Of a DNA stretch of 64,000 nt, positions 53,211-60,987 are shown piece by piece. Under the pieces are notes generated by a model. The model was not told the origin of the DNA. It saw only the letters and a program-made list of their open reading frames with translations, and made no database searches. Numbering within the stretch: position 1 is the first letter of the stretch; each line of letters starts with the position of its first letter. The DNA comes from Comamonadaceae bacterium (lineage in GTDB: Bacteria > Pseudomonadota > Gammaproteobacteria > Burkholderiales > Burkholderiaceae_C), in NCBI GenBank assembly GCA_947448735.1, contig CANFOS010000007.1:1-64000 (forward strand), read 5' to 3'. Both the position numbers and the translations under genes were made by a program.

Positions 53211-55105
53211 TTTTTATCTCCTTTGACTGACAGTTCTGAAGCCAAATGCATGGCCAGTTCACTTGCAACATGAACACTGTTAACTGCCGCTTTTGGGTAC
53301 GCAACAATTCCAATGGATAATTTTCGACCATCAGAAGCGAGTTCAGAATTCGTCATCCATTTGTTCAGTTGCGCTACATCAATGATGCCCGTGAATAAAG
53401 TTACCCCGCTGAAACCGCGATCTTTTTGACTGACTGTGCCTGTCTTGGCCCATACGCCGCAGTCCTCAGAGCATGGGCGTTTAAATTCACGTTGAAAAGC
53501 ACCAGAAACCGTACCAGGGCCACTCCAGCCAGTCTCTGCAGGCTCGACCACTTTGTGCATCCCAATCAAAACCGTCTGAGCGGCTTTGCGCAAAGCTGCA
53601 GTAGGCGCTGAGCCTTCTTTAGAGCCATTCAATTGTTTAATCAAGCTTGGCCGAACAAATTTTTGGCCTTGTGCTGTTCGGTAAATTTGTGCTGACAGGT
53701 GCGCTAAACCAAGTGCACTTGTGCGCGAATCACCTGCACCTATTGATGATTGGACAGCAAGTGCTGTATTGAAATATGCGACAGATCCAGGTGACGTCCT
53801 TTTGCCTTGTCTTATTTCATCGTACTCTTTCCAGCTAAGCATCTTTCCAGTCTTCGAATTTGAGTCTGTTATCTTTATTTTTCCGATAAATCCAGGAAGA
53901 AACATGGATTCCGAATCGCTAAATAAGCTTAAGCGCCCACATTGAATATCATTGTTTGGGCAGTCATGTTTCCAATTCAATAAATTAGCAACGGCCTTGA
54001 TTTTTTTTGGATGTTGGCAGTCGTCCGATTGACCATCACAGATTGCCTGTTTCTCCCACCATTCGTTGCGCTTGCTCACAAATGAGTCTATTTGGCCAGA
54101 TGTTTTGATTTGCCTCTGGATCATGAGTTGATCTATGTTTCCATTCTCAGCCAAAACCATCGCGTGCAAAAGTTTTGCAGTAGATGCTGGCGGTGTTTCG
54201 ATGAGAAGTGCACCTAAGTTGCCGTATCCTTTAAATTTCTCACAAGGTCCTGACCAGCACAAGGTTGATAAAATATCCCCTGATTTTGTGTCAATAATCA
54301 CCACCGATACATGCTTAAGAGCCGGTAATTTTTGGATGTTATTGCAGTTCTCAGAATTATTCAAACATTTCTCTAAATTATCTAGTTTGCCTTGTAATAT
54401 CGGTTCCAAAGTCAATAATAGTTTATTTTTATCTATTTTATTCAATGTTTCACTTGTCGCGTTAGCTAAAAGAATTTTGCTGAATTCAATTGTTTTTTTC
54501 ATGCCGGAATTAGCTAAGAATTCTGGTGTGCTAAGGTCTAAATCTTCGAGACGACACTGCACTGGATTGCCAACGGCTAAACCCATATTTTCAATGTTCT
54601 GATAATAAATACAGGGTAATTTTCTGTTCCATGAAACTCTTTCTGTCAAAGCCTCCTCAAAGAAAGTGCTATTGTTTTTAATTTTGGCGTTATCTCTATT
54701 AAGCGAATTTATTTTAGATAAGGCCTGAATATTTTCTATCCATTCACTACAAGACAAGTTAAAGTTGATTTTTTGTTGAATTTTATTAAGAAGATTATCA
54801 GCGCTTTCCGAATTCAATGAGTAGGCATCCATCATGCGAATTCTCAGAATGGCAAGGCCACGATCGTTACAAGGAAGCGATTCTAGAATCGGTTTTTTTG
54901 CGATTTCTATCGGATTTGATTCATGTTGAGTTGCTTCACTCATCATTTTCAATTGATATATTTTTCTGGTAGGTTTAAATACAGAGGTCTCATTTGGTGA
55001 TGATGAGGCTTGATCAAACCATAAAATAGTTGCAGCTAAAAGGACGAAAAGCCATAAAGCAAGCCAGATAAGTCGAATTAATAGTTCACGTGAATAGTGA
55101 TTCAT
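53207..55105 (-). CDS. Class B penicillin-binding protein-like transpeptidase
   Basis: 632 residues. One N-terminal membrane helix (11-30), a periplasmic N-domain of about 230 residues, then a transpeptidase domain with the active-site STAK (308-311) and KTGT (554-557). The central SxN motif is not obvious by eye. SSIGAGDSRTSALGLAHLS (453-471) matches the loop before the C-terminal part in FtsI/PbpA enzymes. It has at least a dozen cysteines in the periplasmic part, unusual for a PBP. It should crosslink peptidoglycan with the SEDS partner encoded just upstream (4-bp overlap). Confidence 0.85.
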   Translation of the reverse strand: MNHYSRELLIRLIWLALWLFVLLAATILWFDQASSSPNETSVFKPTRKIYQLKMMSEATQHESNPIEIAKKPILESLPCNDRGLAILRIRMMDAYSLNSESADNLLNKIQQKINFNLSCSEWIENIQALSKINSLNRDNAKIKNNSTFFEEALTERVSWNRKLPCIYYQNIENMGLAVGNPVQCRLEDLDLSTPEFLANSGMKKTIEFSKILLANATSETLNKIDKNKLLLTLEPILQGKLDNLEKCLNNSENCNNIQKLPALKHVSVVIIDTKSGDILSTLCWSGPCEKFKGYGNLGALLIETPPASTAKLLHAMVLAENGNIDQLMIQRQIKTSGQIDSFVSKRNEWWEKQAICDGQSDDCQHPKKIKAVANLLNWKHDCPNNDIQCGRLSLFSDSESMFLPGFIGKIKITDSNSKTGKMLSWKEYDEIRQGKRTSPGSVAYFNTALAVQSSIGAGDSRTSALGLAHLSAQIYRTAQGQKFVRPSLIKQLNGSKEGSAPTAALRKAAQTVLIGMHKVVEPAETGWSGPGTVSGAFQREFKRPCSEDCGVWAKTGTVSQKDRGFSGVTLFTGIIDVAQLNKWMTNSELASDGRKLSIGIVAYPKAAVNSVHVASELAMHLASELSVKGDKK

Positions 55106-57021
55106 GACAACTCTTTAATTCGTTCGTTCCAGATTAAAACCAATGCAATTGCACATGTAGGGGCCAACATGGCAGACAGTCCAATACTGAGCAGTGGTGT
55201 TCCCAGTCCAGTTAATGGGATTAGTCGCCAATTTCCAAAAAATGTGACAACCGTTTGAAATAAGCTGGCAATAAAAAGAAAGAAGGCTGTCGTTGCTAAA
55301 AATCGATTACTACCACTCCCAGCTAGAAATCTCCAGCAAGCAAGTGACGCCATCATTAAAAAGAAAAGAATGAGGAAGATGAAGAAAAACTTTGTTAAGT
55401 GAGGGCCCCATAGGCCGTTGATCAAGGTTGGGACATAGTCACTGAGGACCTGTAGAGGCAAACAAGTTCCTTCTTGACTGCACCATTCAATTCGACCGAC
55501 TCCAAACCCGGATGGTTTAGACGCTTCTGTGAAGGCGATAAGTCGAGCAAAATCACTGACAGAAGCTGTCATGGGGTCAAGCATCAGCTGGATCCGACTT
55601 TGGACTTTCTCGGTTTGGCTAATCAATGCGCCCATCAACCCCATGGCCGATAAAGAGAAAACTGCAGGTTTCGCACCAAACACCAAGAAAAGGGTGGTTA
55701 TCAGCATCAGAGCAGCGATCAAAGCCCCTCCAAGATCTTTAAATCTTATTGAAACAACTGTGAGGACGATAAATCCAAAGGCCGTAAAATTTAAAAGTGG
55801 TGTTGATATGTGGCCAAGAACCTGTCGATTAGCACTTAGTGAATTGTCGCTTGTATCCGACTTTGAGAGGAAAAGTTTTATCCCTCTTTTTAAAACTTCG
55901 GGTGCAAATTTTTTTACCAAATGTAATATGCGGCCTTGATCGGTCATTAAACTTGCGGCCAATACTGCCAATCCTATCTTAAGTGTTTCAGCGCCTAATG
56001 CAGGGCTTTGTAGTCCATAGGCTGTAAAAACGAGAATCGCGACAAGCCATATGCTTAATATTTGATATTTTAAAATGATGCTTGTTAATTTATGAAGCCA
56101 TGGCTTAAAGATCAGAATTGCTGCAAGAAGAAAGTATCCTAAAAATTGAATTTCAAATTGCCTGTTGAGCTGATTACCCAACGGATTGAGAGAGTAGTAA
56201 ATATTATTTTGACCAAATAACATTGCTGCATCTGCTGCGATGGTTAGTCCCAGGGTTGATAGACAGAGGTATGTGCCAATACAAATCAAGCCAGTCCATT
56301 GCGCCCTCCAATAAGCAATTAAAAGCACACTTGCAGAGCACAGGAGAACTAGTATGGGTAGAAAATTGAATATGTTCTCCTGTTCTTCTCCGCGCTTCAT
56401 GAGCTTTTCTGAGCTGTCATTCAACCGTGCAATGTCCCATCTTTTTTGCTTGAATTGATCTTTTGCACTGTCATAGCTCGAGCCATTAAGTAACAATAAC
56501 CACTGGAATGTTTCTTGATACGAATTGACATTTTCTTGATTGGAAATTTTTAGTTGAAAATTTTCTGAAGCTTCAATTTTTGTGTTCATTGATGAAATCA
56601 AGCTTGCCAGAATTGAACGATCTTTTGCCTTGACCTCGATTTCTGATCTGATTTTCTTATACCATTCCAAATTTTCGCTGGCTTGTCTTTGTGCCAACAA
56701 AAGTGTTTGGTCGGCACTGTCTGACTTCATTAATTTCAAGTTCTCAATGGCTAGTGCTGTCCGACAATCCACAAGCTGACTTGGCTGCCCAGTCCATTTC
56801 TCGCAAAAATCCTTTGCGCTCATTGTCGGATCAGGCCTAGATTTGAAATTTTGACTATCTATGACATATTTGATTCCAATCACATTGCTTTGGATGGCGG
56901 TTGGAATTTTTTGAATCAGATAAAGCTGCAATCCCAAGACTGAAAAAGCAAATAAAATAGGCCATAGAAGACCTATTTTTATATAATTATTATTTGACCT
57001 ATCCGAAACATGAATATTCAT
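55102..57021 (-). CDS. SEDS-family peptidoglycan glycosyltransferase (FtsW/RodA-like) with large N-terminal extension
   Basis: 639 residues, versus about 400 for FtsW/RodA. One membrane helix (15-35) is followed by about 180 extracytoplasmic residues, then a polytopic core from about 218. In the core, FKDLGGAL (427-434) carries the SEDS catalytic Asp (D429 by position), RIQLMLDP follows, and PLTGLGTPLLSIG near the end matches PLTGxxxPFxSxG. It polymerises lipid II. It is the first gene of the six-gene leftward operon and is coupled to the PBP, the usual SEDS-bPBP pair. Confidence 0.85.
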   Translation of the reverse strand: MNIHVSDRSNNNYIKIGLLWPILFAFSVLGLQLYLIQKIPTAIQSNVIGIKYVIDSQNFKSRPDPTMSAKDFCEKWTGQPSQLVDCRTALAIENLKLMKSDSADQTLLLAQRQASENLEWYKKIRSEIEVKAKDRSILASLISSMNTKIEASENFQLKISNQENVNSYQETFQWLLLLNGSSYDSAKDQFKQKRWDIARLNDSSEKLMKRGEEQENIFNFLPILVLLCSASVLLIAYWRAQWTGLICIGTYLCLSTLGLTIAADAAMLFGQNNIYYSLNPLGNQLNRQFEIQFLGYFLLAAILIFKPWLHKLTSIILKYQILSIWLVAILVFTAYGLQSPALGAETLKIGLAVLAASLMTDQGRILHLVKKFAPEVLKRGIKLFLSKSDTSDNSLSANRQVLGHISTPLLNFTAFGFIVLTVVSIRFKDLGGALIAALMLITTLFLVFGAKPAVFSLSAMGLMGALISQTEKVQSRIQLMLDPMTASVSDFARLIAFTEASKPSGFGVGRIEWCSQEGTCLPLQVLSDYVPTLINGLWGPHLTKFFFIFLILFFLMMASLACWRFLAGSGSNRFLATTAFFLFIASLFQTVVTFFGNWRLIPLTGLGTPLLSIGLSAMLAPTCAIALVLIWNERIKELS

Positions 57022-57290
57022 AAAATACTAAATTCGGATATGGTTGATGATTGATTAAAAAACATTTAATTTGAAATTTTATAAACGCTGAATAAATTAG
57101 ATGAATATTTAAATAATTATTGATCGGAAAATTTATAAAATTCTATGAATTGGAGATCAAAATAATTTATTAAGCTTTTAAGAGAGTTATAAAAAATTTA
57201 AATTTATTTATTTTTATGATTTAAATATCAAGACATGACTTATAAAATTAAAATTAATGAACTACAAAATAGGCATCATTTAATTTCTCA
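57022..57290. other. Very AT-rich promoter region of the island operon
   Basis: Roughly 270 bp of mostly A/T with no open frame. It must hold the leftward promoter of the six-gene operon. No single -10/-35 pair can be preferred in such sequence. An H-NS-type silencer target is plausible but unproven. Confidence 0.5.
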
Positions 57291-57294
57291 ACCC

Positions 57295-57640
57295 TGCTGT
57301 TTCATCGTCCCTGAAAAATTCACTTTCAGCACATCACCCAGTTCATCGAACTGGAGTTAGTCGGTCTGACAGTCAAGATCTGCCGTCACTTGCGCAGCAA
57401 ATCGGTGAAATTGGTCAAACCCGCTGCCTGCAACTCCCGCAAAAAATGCCTATTCCTTTTTTGATGGTCATTCGCAACAACCGGCGGATGTTGTCGCTCG
57501 CAGCGCACAGCACCTCGTGCCGACTGTCGCCTTCTGAGCCCCTTGAGGTGGCGTCGATTCATTCGGTGGTCTGCTTTCAAGTGGCCAATGAACGGCTCAA
57601 TGCCTTCTTCGCCCACCAGCTTGCGGCACTTGACGGGCTG
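57295..57640 (-). mobile_element. Remnant of an IS5-type insertion sequence (3' end)
   Basis: On the - strand, GIEPFIGHLKADHRMNRRHLKG is the C-terminal signature of IS5-family transposases. After LKG the frame shifts, and the continuation in the next frame is GDSRHEVLCAASDNIRRLLR, the expected family tail. The sequence GAATTTTTCAGGGACGATGAA near 57308-57330 resembles an IS end. The 5' part is missing, so it is inactive. Confidence 0.7.
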
Positions 57641-57901
57641 GCTTGGCGACTCCTCCATCAGCTCCAGGCTGTCAACCAGCAAGGAGACATCGCTATCGCT
57701 GCCCAGTCCCAATACCAGCACCAGTACCAGTACCAGTACCAGTACCGCGGCACGCTCTTTCGCCAGTTCGGTTTGCAGCTCATCCATTGTGCGAACCACG
57801 CCAACCGACAGCCCCGCCTGCGCCAGCTGCGCCTGCTCAGTCGGCGCGAGCGGGTGAAAGGGGTCTAACCACACAAGGTGGACAGGGGCTGGCGTCAGCA
57901 T
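57624..57901 (-). pseudogene. Truncated duplicate of the flagellar activator gene (5' fragment)
   Basis: From ATG 57901 the frame matches the first ~75 residues of the activator at 49572 (HLVWLDPFHPLAP, AQAGLSVGVVRTMDEL, SLLVDSLE) and then runs into IS5 transposase sequence at a Pro-Val-x-Cys-Arg junction. The AAA+ and DNA-binding parts are absent, so it is non-functional. An internal repeat has inserted extra Leu-Val pairs. Confidence 0.8.
57714..57746. repeat. Hexanucleotide tandem repeat in the activator fragment
   Basis: About five units of ACCAGY, coding for a Leu-Val run on the - strand. The intact copy has a single unit. It was probably produced by replication slippage after the fragment lost function. 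Confidence 0.85.
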
Positions 57902-58091
57902 GTTGAAGTCATCGGTAGGTGTCGGCAAAGCGTCAGATGCCACATCATTAGCAAAGACCGCGCCACACAAATGGTTTGCTTTGCTGCAGACCTGCTACCC
58001 GGCTAACGGCTCCCGGGGTTAGCATGCGGTGTTAGAGTGACCCCACGAAAGTCGCGCTCTAAGCCCCACCAAGCGCCCAAAATCTCTTCAT

Positions 58092-58622
58092 ATGTTGTCA
58101 GCCGATCAAAAGCCAGAACCGCCCGAAGCGCCCTCAACCAAGGTCACCCAGGCCGAGCTGGACGCGCTGGGCACGGTCACAAGCCGGCTGGTGCATGGCG
58201 GGGTAGACCGCTACTTCAAGTGGCGCCATGCCTTTTTGTCATTCATGGGCATTTTGTTTTTGATTCGCCTGCTGTTTTTCTCTGATCAGATCTTGAATCT
58301 GGCTGTTATTTTTAACAGTCTGGGCGTTGACACCCACAAATACATCAGCTTTCGGGTGATCTACCTCATCGTTGGCGCGGGGATGTACGTGGTGAGCTAT
58401 CTGCAAAACTGGTTTTTCCCTCAGGTGGCCATGGTGGCTTTTGCACTGGCGATGGGGGGCTTGATCACCGACACCCTCAATTTCTTTGCTTTTTACCAGG
58501 GCGAGTTTCCTAAGGGCATCTTTTTAGTTGTCTTTTTTCGTGTCGCCGTTGTGGTTTGCATGTTTTACAACGCCATCAATGTGCACCGAGCCCCGGCCAT
58601 GCCGCGCCATTGGTGGTCTTGA
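58092..58622 (+). CDS. Hypothetical integral membrane protein, 176 aa
   Basis: A soluble N-terminus of about 45 residues is followed by four predicted membrane helices, with conserved-looking aromatic patches (ISFRVIYLIVGAGMYVVSY, FPQVAMVAFALAMGG). No family recognised. It lies just beyond the degenerate repeat copy and reads away from it. Composition is back to normal GC. Confidence 0.65.
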   Translation: MLSADQKPEPPEAPSTKVTQAELDALGTVTSRLVHGGVDRYFKWRHAFLSFMGILFLIRLLFFSDQILNLAVIFNSLGVDTHKYISFRVIYLIVGAGMYVVSYLQNWFFPQVAMVAFALAMGGLITDTLNFFAFYQGEFPKGIFLVVFFRVAVVVCMFYNAINVHRAPAMPRHWWS

Positions 58623-58672
58623 AAGCGGCGGTGCTTGGTTGAAGTAAGCCCGGTTTGTGACGGCTGGATGGT

Positions 58673-58792
58673 TGGAAGCGCTCTTGGCTGGATGCCGACG
58701 TGTTGGGCGCGCTGCGCGCCACGGGCGAGGGTTGGCAGACCCGCATCAACGATACCCTGCGGGCGTCCTTGCGTTTGGCCGGTCGGGTCTAG
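58673..58792 (+). pseudogene. C-terminal remnant of a BrnA-type antitoxin
   Basis: In one + frame the translation WLDADVLGALRATGEGWQTR continues with INDTLRASLRLAG and a TAG stop, the DNA-binding C-terminal signature of BrnA. No start, N-terminus or BrnT toxin gene lies upstream. It is a leftover of a toxin-antitoxin pair. Confidence 0.6.
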
Positions 58793-58840
58793 GCGGGCAC
58801 GCATAAATAAAGCCCCGGCTTGTGGCCACGGCTGAAGTCC

Positions 58841-59188
58841 TCAGGAAATCATGAGCAGGGCTTTCATCTTGGCCCTGACGTGCAACATCACGTCCGCCGG
58901 TACGACGGCCTTTTTCTTCGCCTGACGCACTTTCCAATCCAAGGATTTAACTTGATCTGACAACACGGCGCAGTCAACACCGTCAACCTGGGTCACTACC
59001 TCAAACGGGTGGCCTTTGATTTTGGTGGTCATGGGACAGCAAACCATCAGGCCCGTTTTACCGTTGTAACTGGCCGGACTGACCACCAACGCAGGGCGAT
59101 GGCCTGCTTGCTCATGCCCGGCTTGGGGATCAAACGTCAGCCAGACCACGTCACTGGCATCGGGAACATAGCCGCGCGCGGCCATCAC
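58841..59188 (-). CDS. mazF: MazF/PemK-type endoribonuclease toxin
   Basis: 115 residues of the PemK/MazF fold: GDVVW-like DVVWLTFDPQAGHEQAGHRPALVVSP with the conserved RPALV, CCPMTTKIKGHPFEV, and a DQVKSLDW strand. It cuts mRNA at short sequences when free of antitoxin. The start overlaps the antitoxin stop by 4 bp. Confidence 0.92.
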   Translation of the reverse strand: MMAARGYVPDASDVVWLTFDPQAGHEQAGHRPALVVSPASYNGKTGLMVCCPMTTKIKGHPFEVVTQVDGVDCAVLSDQVKSLDWKVRQAKKKAVVPADVMLHVRAKMKALLMIS

Positions 59189-59427
59189 AATGCCTCTTTG
59201 CCAACCGGATTCGCAAAGCTGAATTCGCCGTGCGCGTTATCTGCTGTGATGCCCGCCAGCAGGTTATCCAGGCCATAAGTCACATGTTCTGAGGGCTGGA
59301 TCACAATCCGCCCGCGTGAAACGACCAGCTCCACTTCTTGATCAAGAGAAAAACCAGCTGCTTTCAATGCCGCGCTGGGCAGACGCAATGCTGGACTATT
59401 GCCCCATTTACGGATGACGGCTTCCAT
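59185..59427 (-). CDS. mazE: MazE/AbrB-type antitoxin
   Basis: The start at ATG 59427 follows AAGGAGG and gives 80 residues: IRKWGNSPALRLPSAAL and VELVVSRGRIVIQP form the swapped-hairpin AbrB DNA-binding domain, followed by a flexible toxin-binding tail. The longer frame to 59532 has no support. Confidence 0.92.
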   Translation of the reverse strand: MEAVIRKWGNSPALRLPSAALKAAGFSLDQEVELVVSRGRIVIQPSEHVTYGLDNLLAGITADNAHGEFSFANPVGKEAL

Positions 59428-59446
59428 AAAATCCTCCTTAAGCGTA

Positions 59447-59459
59447 TCTACATTGTAGA
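59447..59459. promoter_or_regulatory. MazE operator candidate
   Basis: A perfect inverted repeat TCTACA-T-TGTAGA lies 20 bp upstream of the mazE start, the expected place for autoregulation by MazE or the MazEF complex. Confidence 0.6.
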
Positions 59460-59592
59460 AACTTTCTTCCTGCGGATCAACACCAGCAGCGGGGTTCCTT
59501 GTTTTACCGCCTGCCGATCCTGAGATGATCACGGGTCATGAGCGACATCCCAACCGATTGACTAGGCTAACACCGCCACCCAAGGCACGACT

Positions 59593-59928
59593 TCAGCTAA
59601 CAATCGCCCCCAGACCCTTCTTTTCTATCAGTTGTAAAAGTTTCGCAGCCGCGCCGCTGGGGTGTTTGCCAGAGCTCGGTGACTCCCACTTTTGAACAGC
59701 AGAAACACTGACGTTCAACATGGAGGCGAACACAGATTGGCTCACTTTGGCTTTGTTTACACGAATAGCAGTGACGTTTTCAGCCGTGTAATCAGGCGGA
59801 CTCTGGCAGATCAGTTGCATCTTGGCCATATCTTGTTTGGAAATCAACGCATGGCCTTGCAAAGCCTGCGCCATTTCTAGCATCTCAGAAAGAATACGAT
59901 TTTCCTCAGTTGCTTTTTTGTTTGACAT
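59593..59928 (-). CDS. XRE-family antitoxin (NadS/HigA-like)
   Basis: 111 residues. A C-terminal helix-turn-helix is in KAKVSQSVFASMLNVSVSAVQKWESP, with the N-terminus helical and acidic for toxin binding. Order toxin first, antitoxin second is that of RelE/XRE (HigBA-like) modules. It overlaps the toxin end by 23 bp. Confidence 0.88.
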   Translation of the reverse strand: MSNKKATEENRILSEMLEMAQALQGHALISKQDMAKMQLICQSPPDYTAENVTAIRVNKAKVSQSVFASMLNVSVSAVQKWESPSSGKHPSGAAAKLLQLIEKKGLGAIVS

Positions 59929-60295
59929 TACAAATCTCCTTCAAGATGTCAGTTGCCACCAGTCCATCGAGTTTTTCGATGTCCACACTTTCAAGTGCAT
60001 GACTGATGATTTTTGCGGCTTCCACTTCTTTGGTGGTGAAATCCGACCCGGGTGAATTTTTCTCGCGCCCGGCGAGAAAGAAGATCGCCGCATTGTGCTT
60101 TTTTGCCACCAGGGTTCGGGTTGATCCACTTTTACCCTGACCCGGAACGGCCACCCGCTTCTTGCACACACCGCCACCCAAGTCGGCTTCATACTGACCT
60201 TGCTCAATCTCGTGCGCAGCTTGGCAAAGAAGATCATCAGCCACCACTTTGCGCGCCCATCGATCAAAGGTCTTGGTCTTAAAGACTCTTTTCAT
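59906..60295 (-). CDS. RelE/ParE-superfamily toxin (PF06296-like)
   Basis: 129 residues: FKTKTFDRWARKVVADD, then DLGGGVCKKRVAVPGQGKSGSTRTL, the family signature with GKSG..RT, and AAIFFLAGREKNS. It is likely a ribosome-dependent mRNase. Autoregulation is expected through the palindrome at 60312-60334. Confidence 0.88.
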   Translation of the reverse strand: MKRVFKTKTFDRWARKVVADDLLCQAAHEIEQGQYEADLGGGVCKKRVAVPGQGKSGSTRTLVAKKHNAAIFFLAGREKNSPGSDFTTKEVEAAKIISHALESVDIEKLDGLVATDILKEICNVKQKSN

Positions 60296-60311
60296 GTGGC
60301 TATTTTATTCG

Positions 60312-60334
60312 GCTATTGCACTTGGTGCAATAGC
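60312..60334. promoter_or_regulatory. Operator of the RelE/XRE module
   Basis: A perfect inverted repeat with 10-bp arms, GCTATTGCAC-TTG-GTGCAATAGC, begins 17 bp upstream of the toxin ATG. Confidence 0.75.
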
Positions 60335-60471
60335 TAATAAATGTTAGCCATCCATTTTTTAATGGCGCACAGCCAGGCGGCTACGCAAACCCAAGAAAAT
60401 TTTGCGCTTGTATGCGGATCTATTCCAAAGCCAAGAAACAAGTCGCACGGTCCATCGTCAACTCAAGCACG

Positions 60472-60504
60472 AAAAAAAGGCCAGCTTGTGGCTGGCCTTT
60501 TTTT
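60472..60504. terminator. Strong bidirectional terminator
   Basis: AAAAAAAGGCCAGC / GCTGGCCTTTTTTT with a 5-base loop. On the - strand it follows the flagellin remnant by about 40 bp and probably was its terminator. Confidence 0.85.
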
Positions 60505-60543
60505 ACGGCATCGGGTTTGTGCCCGATACGTTAGGGGTACGCG

Positions 60544-60660
60544 CTTACTTGGGCAGGGCCAGCACGCTTTGCCGCGACTGCTTGGCCTGGGCCAGCATGG
60601 TGTTGGCGGCTTGCGAAATGAACTGGATACGCGACATGTCAGTCGATGACTTGCGCAGTC
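60544..60660 (-). pseudogene. 3' remnant of a flagellin gene
   Basis: The - strand frame ends MSRIQFISQAANTMLAQAKQ, then SRQSVLALPK and a stop, closely similar to the C-terminal helix of flagellins (QILQQAGTAMLAQANQ...VLSLL). The rest of the gene is missing: the frame upstream loses similarity within about ten codons. It fits the flagellar setting and the adjoining glycosylation-type genes. Confidence 0.55.
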
Positions 60661-60680
60661 GCTGCACAACACAAGCCATG

Positions 60681-60922
60681 CCGCACTTCTTCAGTCACCT
60701 TCGACCCAGGGATCCGGTTCCAACAAAGCTGAAGTCGTTTCTCCCGGTTTTGTCAATCTGCAGAAAGTTGCTGCTCATGTGGGGTCAATGGGATTCGTTG
60801 CTCGTTGGCGCGCTACATCGGGGGCGGGGTAGTTCATCTCCCCTTATCCAAGACATCAAAACCTGCTGCACTTGCGTCGCAAATAAGGCCAATCCCTCAA
60901 CGTTGAAGTGATTTATCAGCTC
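60681..60922. other. Spacer between flagellin remnant and sigma-54 promoter
   Basis: About 240 bp. A 47-codon - strand frame (60785-60928) is open but lacks a ribosome site and would start inside the sigma-54 promoter. I see no supported gene. Confidence 0.4.
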
Positions 60923-60938
60923 TGGCATGATTTTTGCA
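60923..60938 (+). promoter_or_regulatory. Sigma-54 promoter of the LicD-like gene
   Basis: TGGCATG-ATTT-TTGCA matches the -24/-12 consensus at all key bases. The predicted start is near 60949, upstream of GTG 60988 but downstream of the TTG at 60934 that opens the longest frame. Confidence 0.75.
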
Positions 60939-60987
60939 AAAAAATACTTTTGAGCCGTGGCGTCGTAAATATGACAGGAGAATCTAC

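Larger units (their letters stand above)
57624..58043. repeat. Direct repeat, degenerate copy
   Basis: Homologous to 49325-49717 in direct orientation, including the region of the sigma-54 promoter (57950-57965), where the -24 box is now TGGCGCG. It is longer than the intact copy mainly because of hexanucleotide expansion. Confidence 0.8.

Noticed and set aside
60785-60928. 47-codon - strand ORF between the flagellin remnant and the LicD-like gene
   Set aside because: Its start lies inside the sigma-54 promoter and lacks a ribosome site; no similarity recognised.
60934-60987. Longer N-terminus of the LicD-like protein from TTG 60934
   Set aside because: The TTG lies within the -12 element of the sigma-54 promoter, upstream of the predicted transcript start; GTG 60988 has a good AGGAGA.
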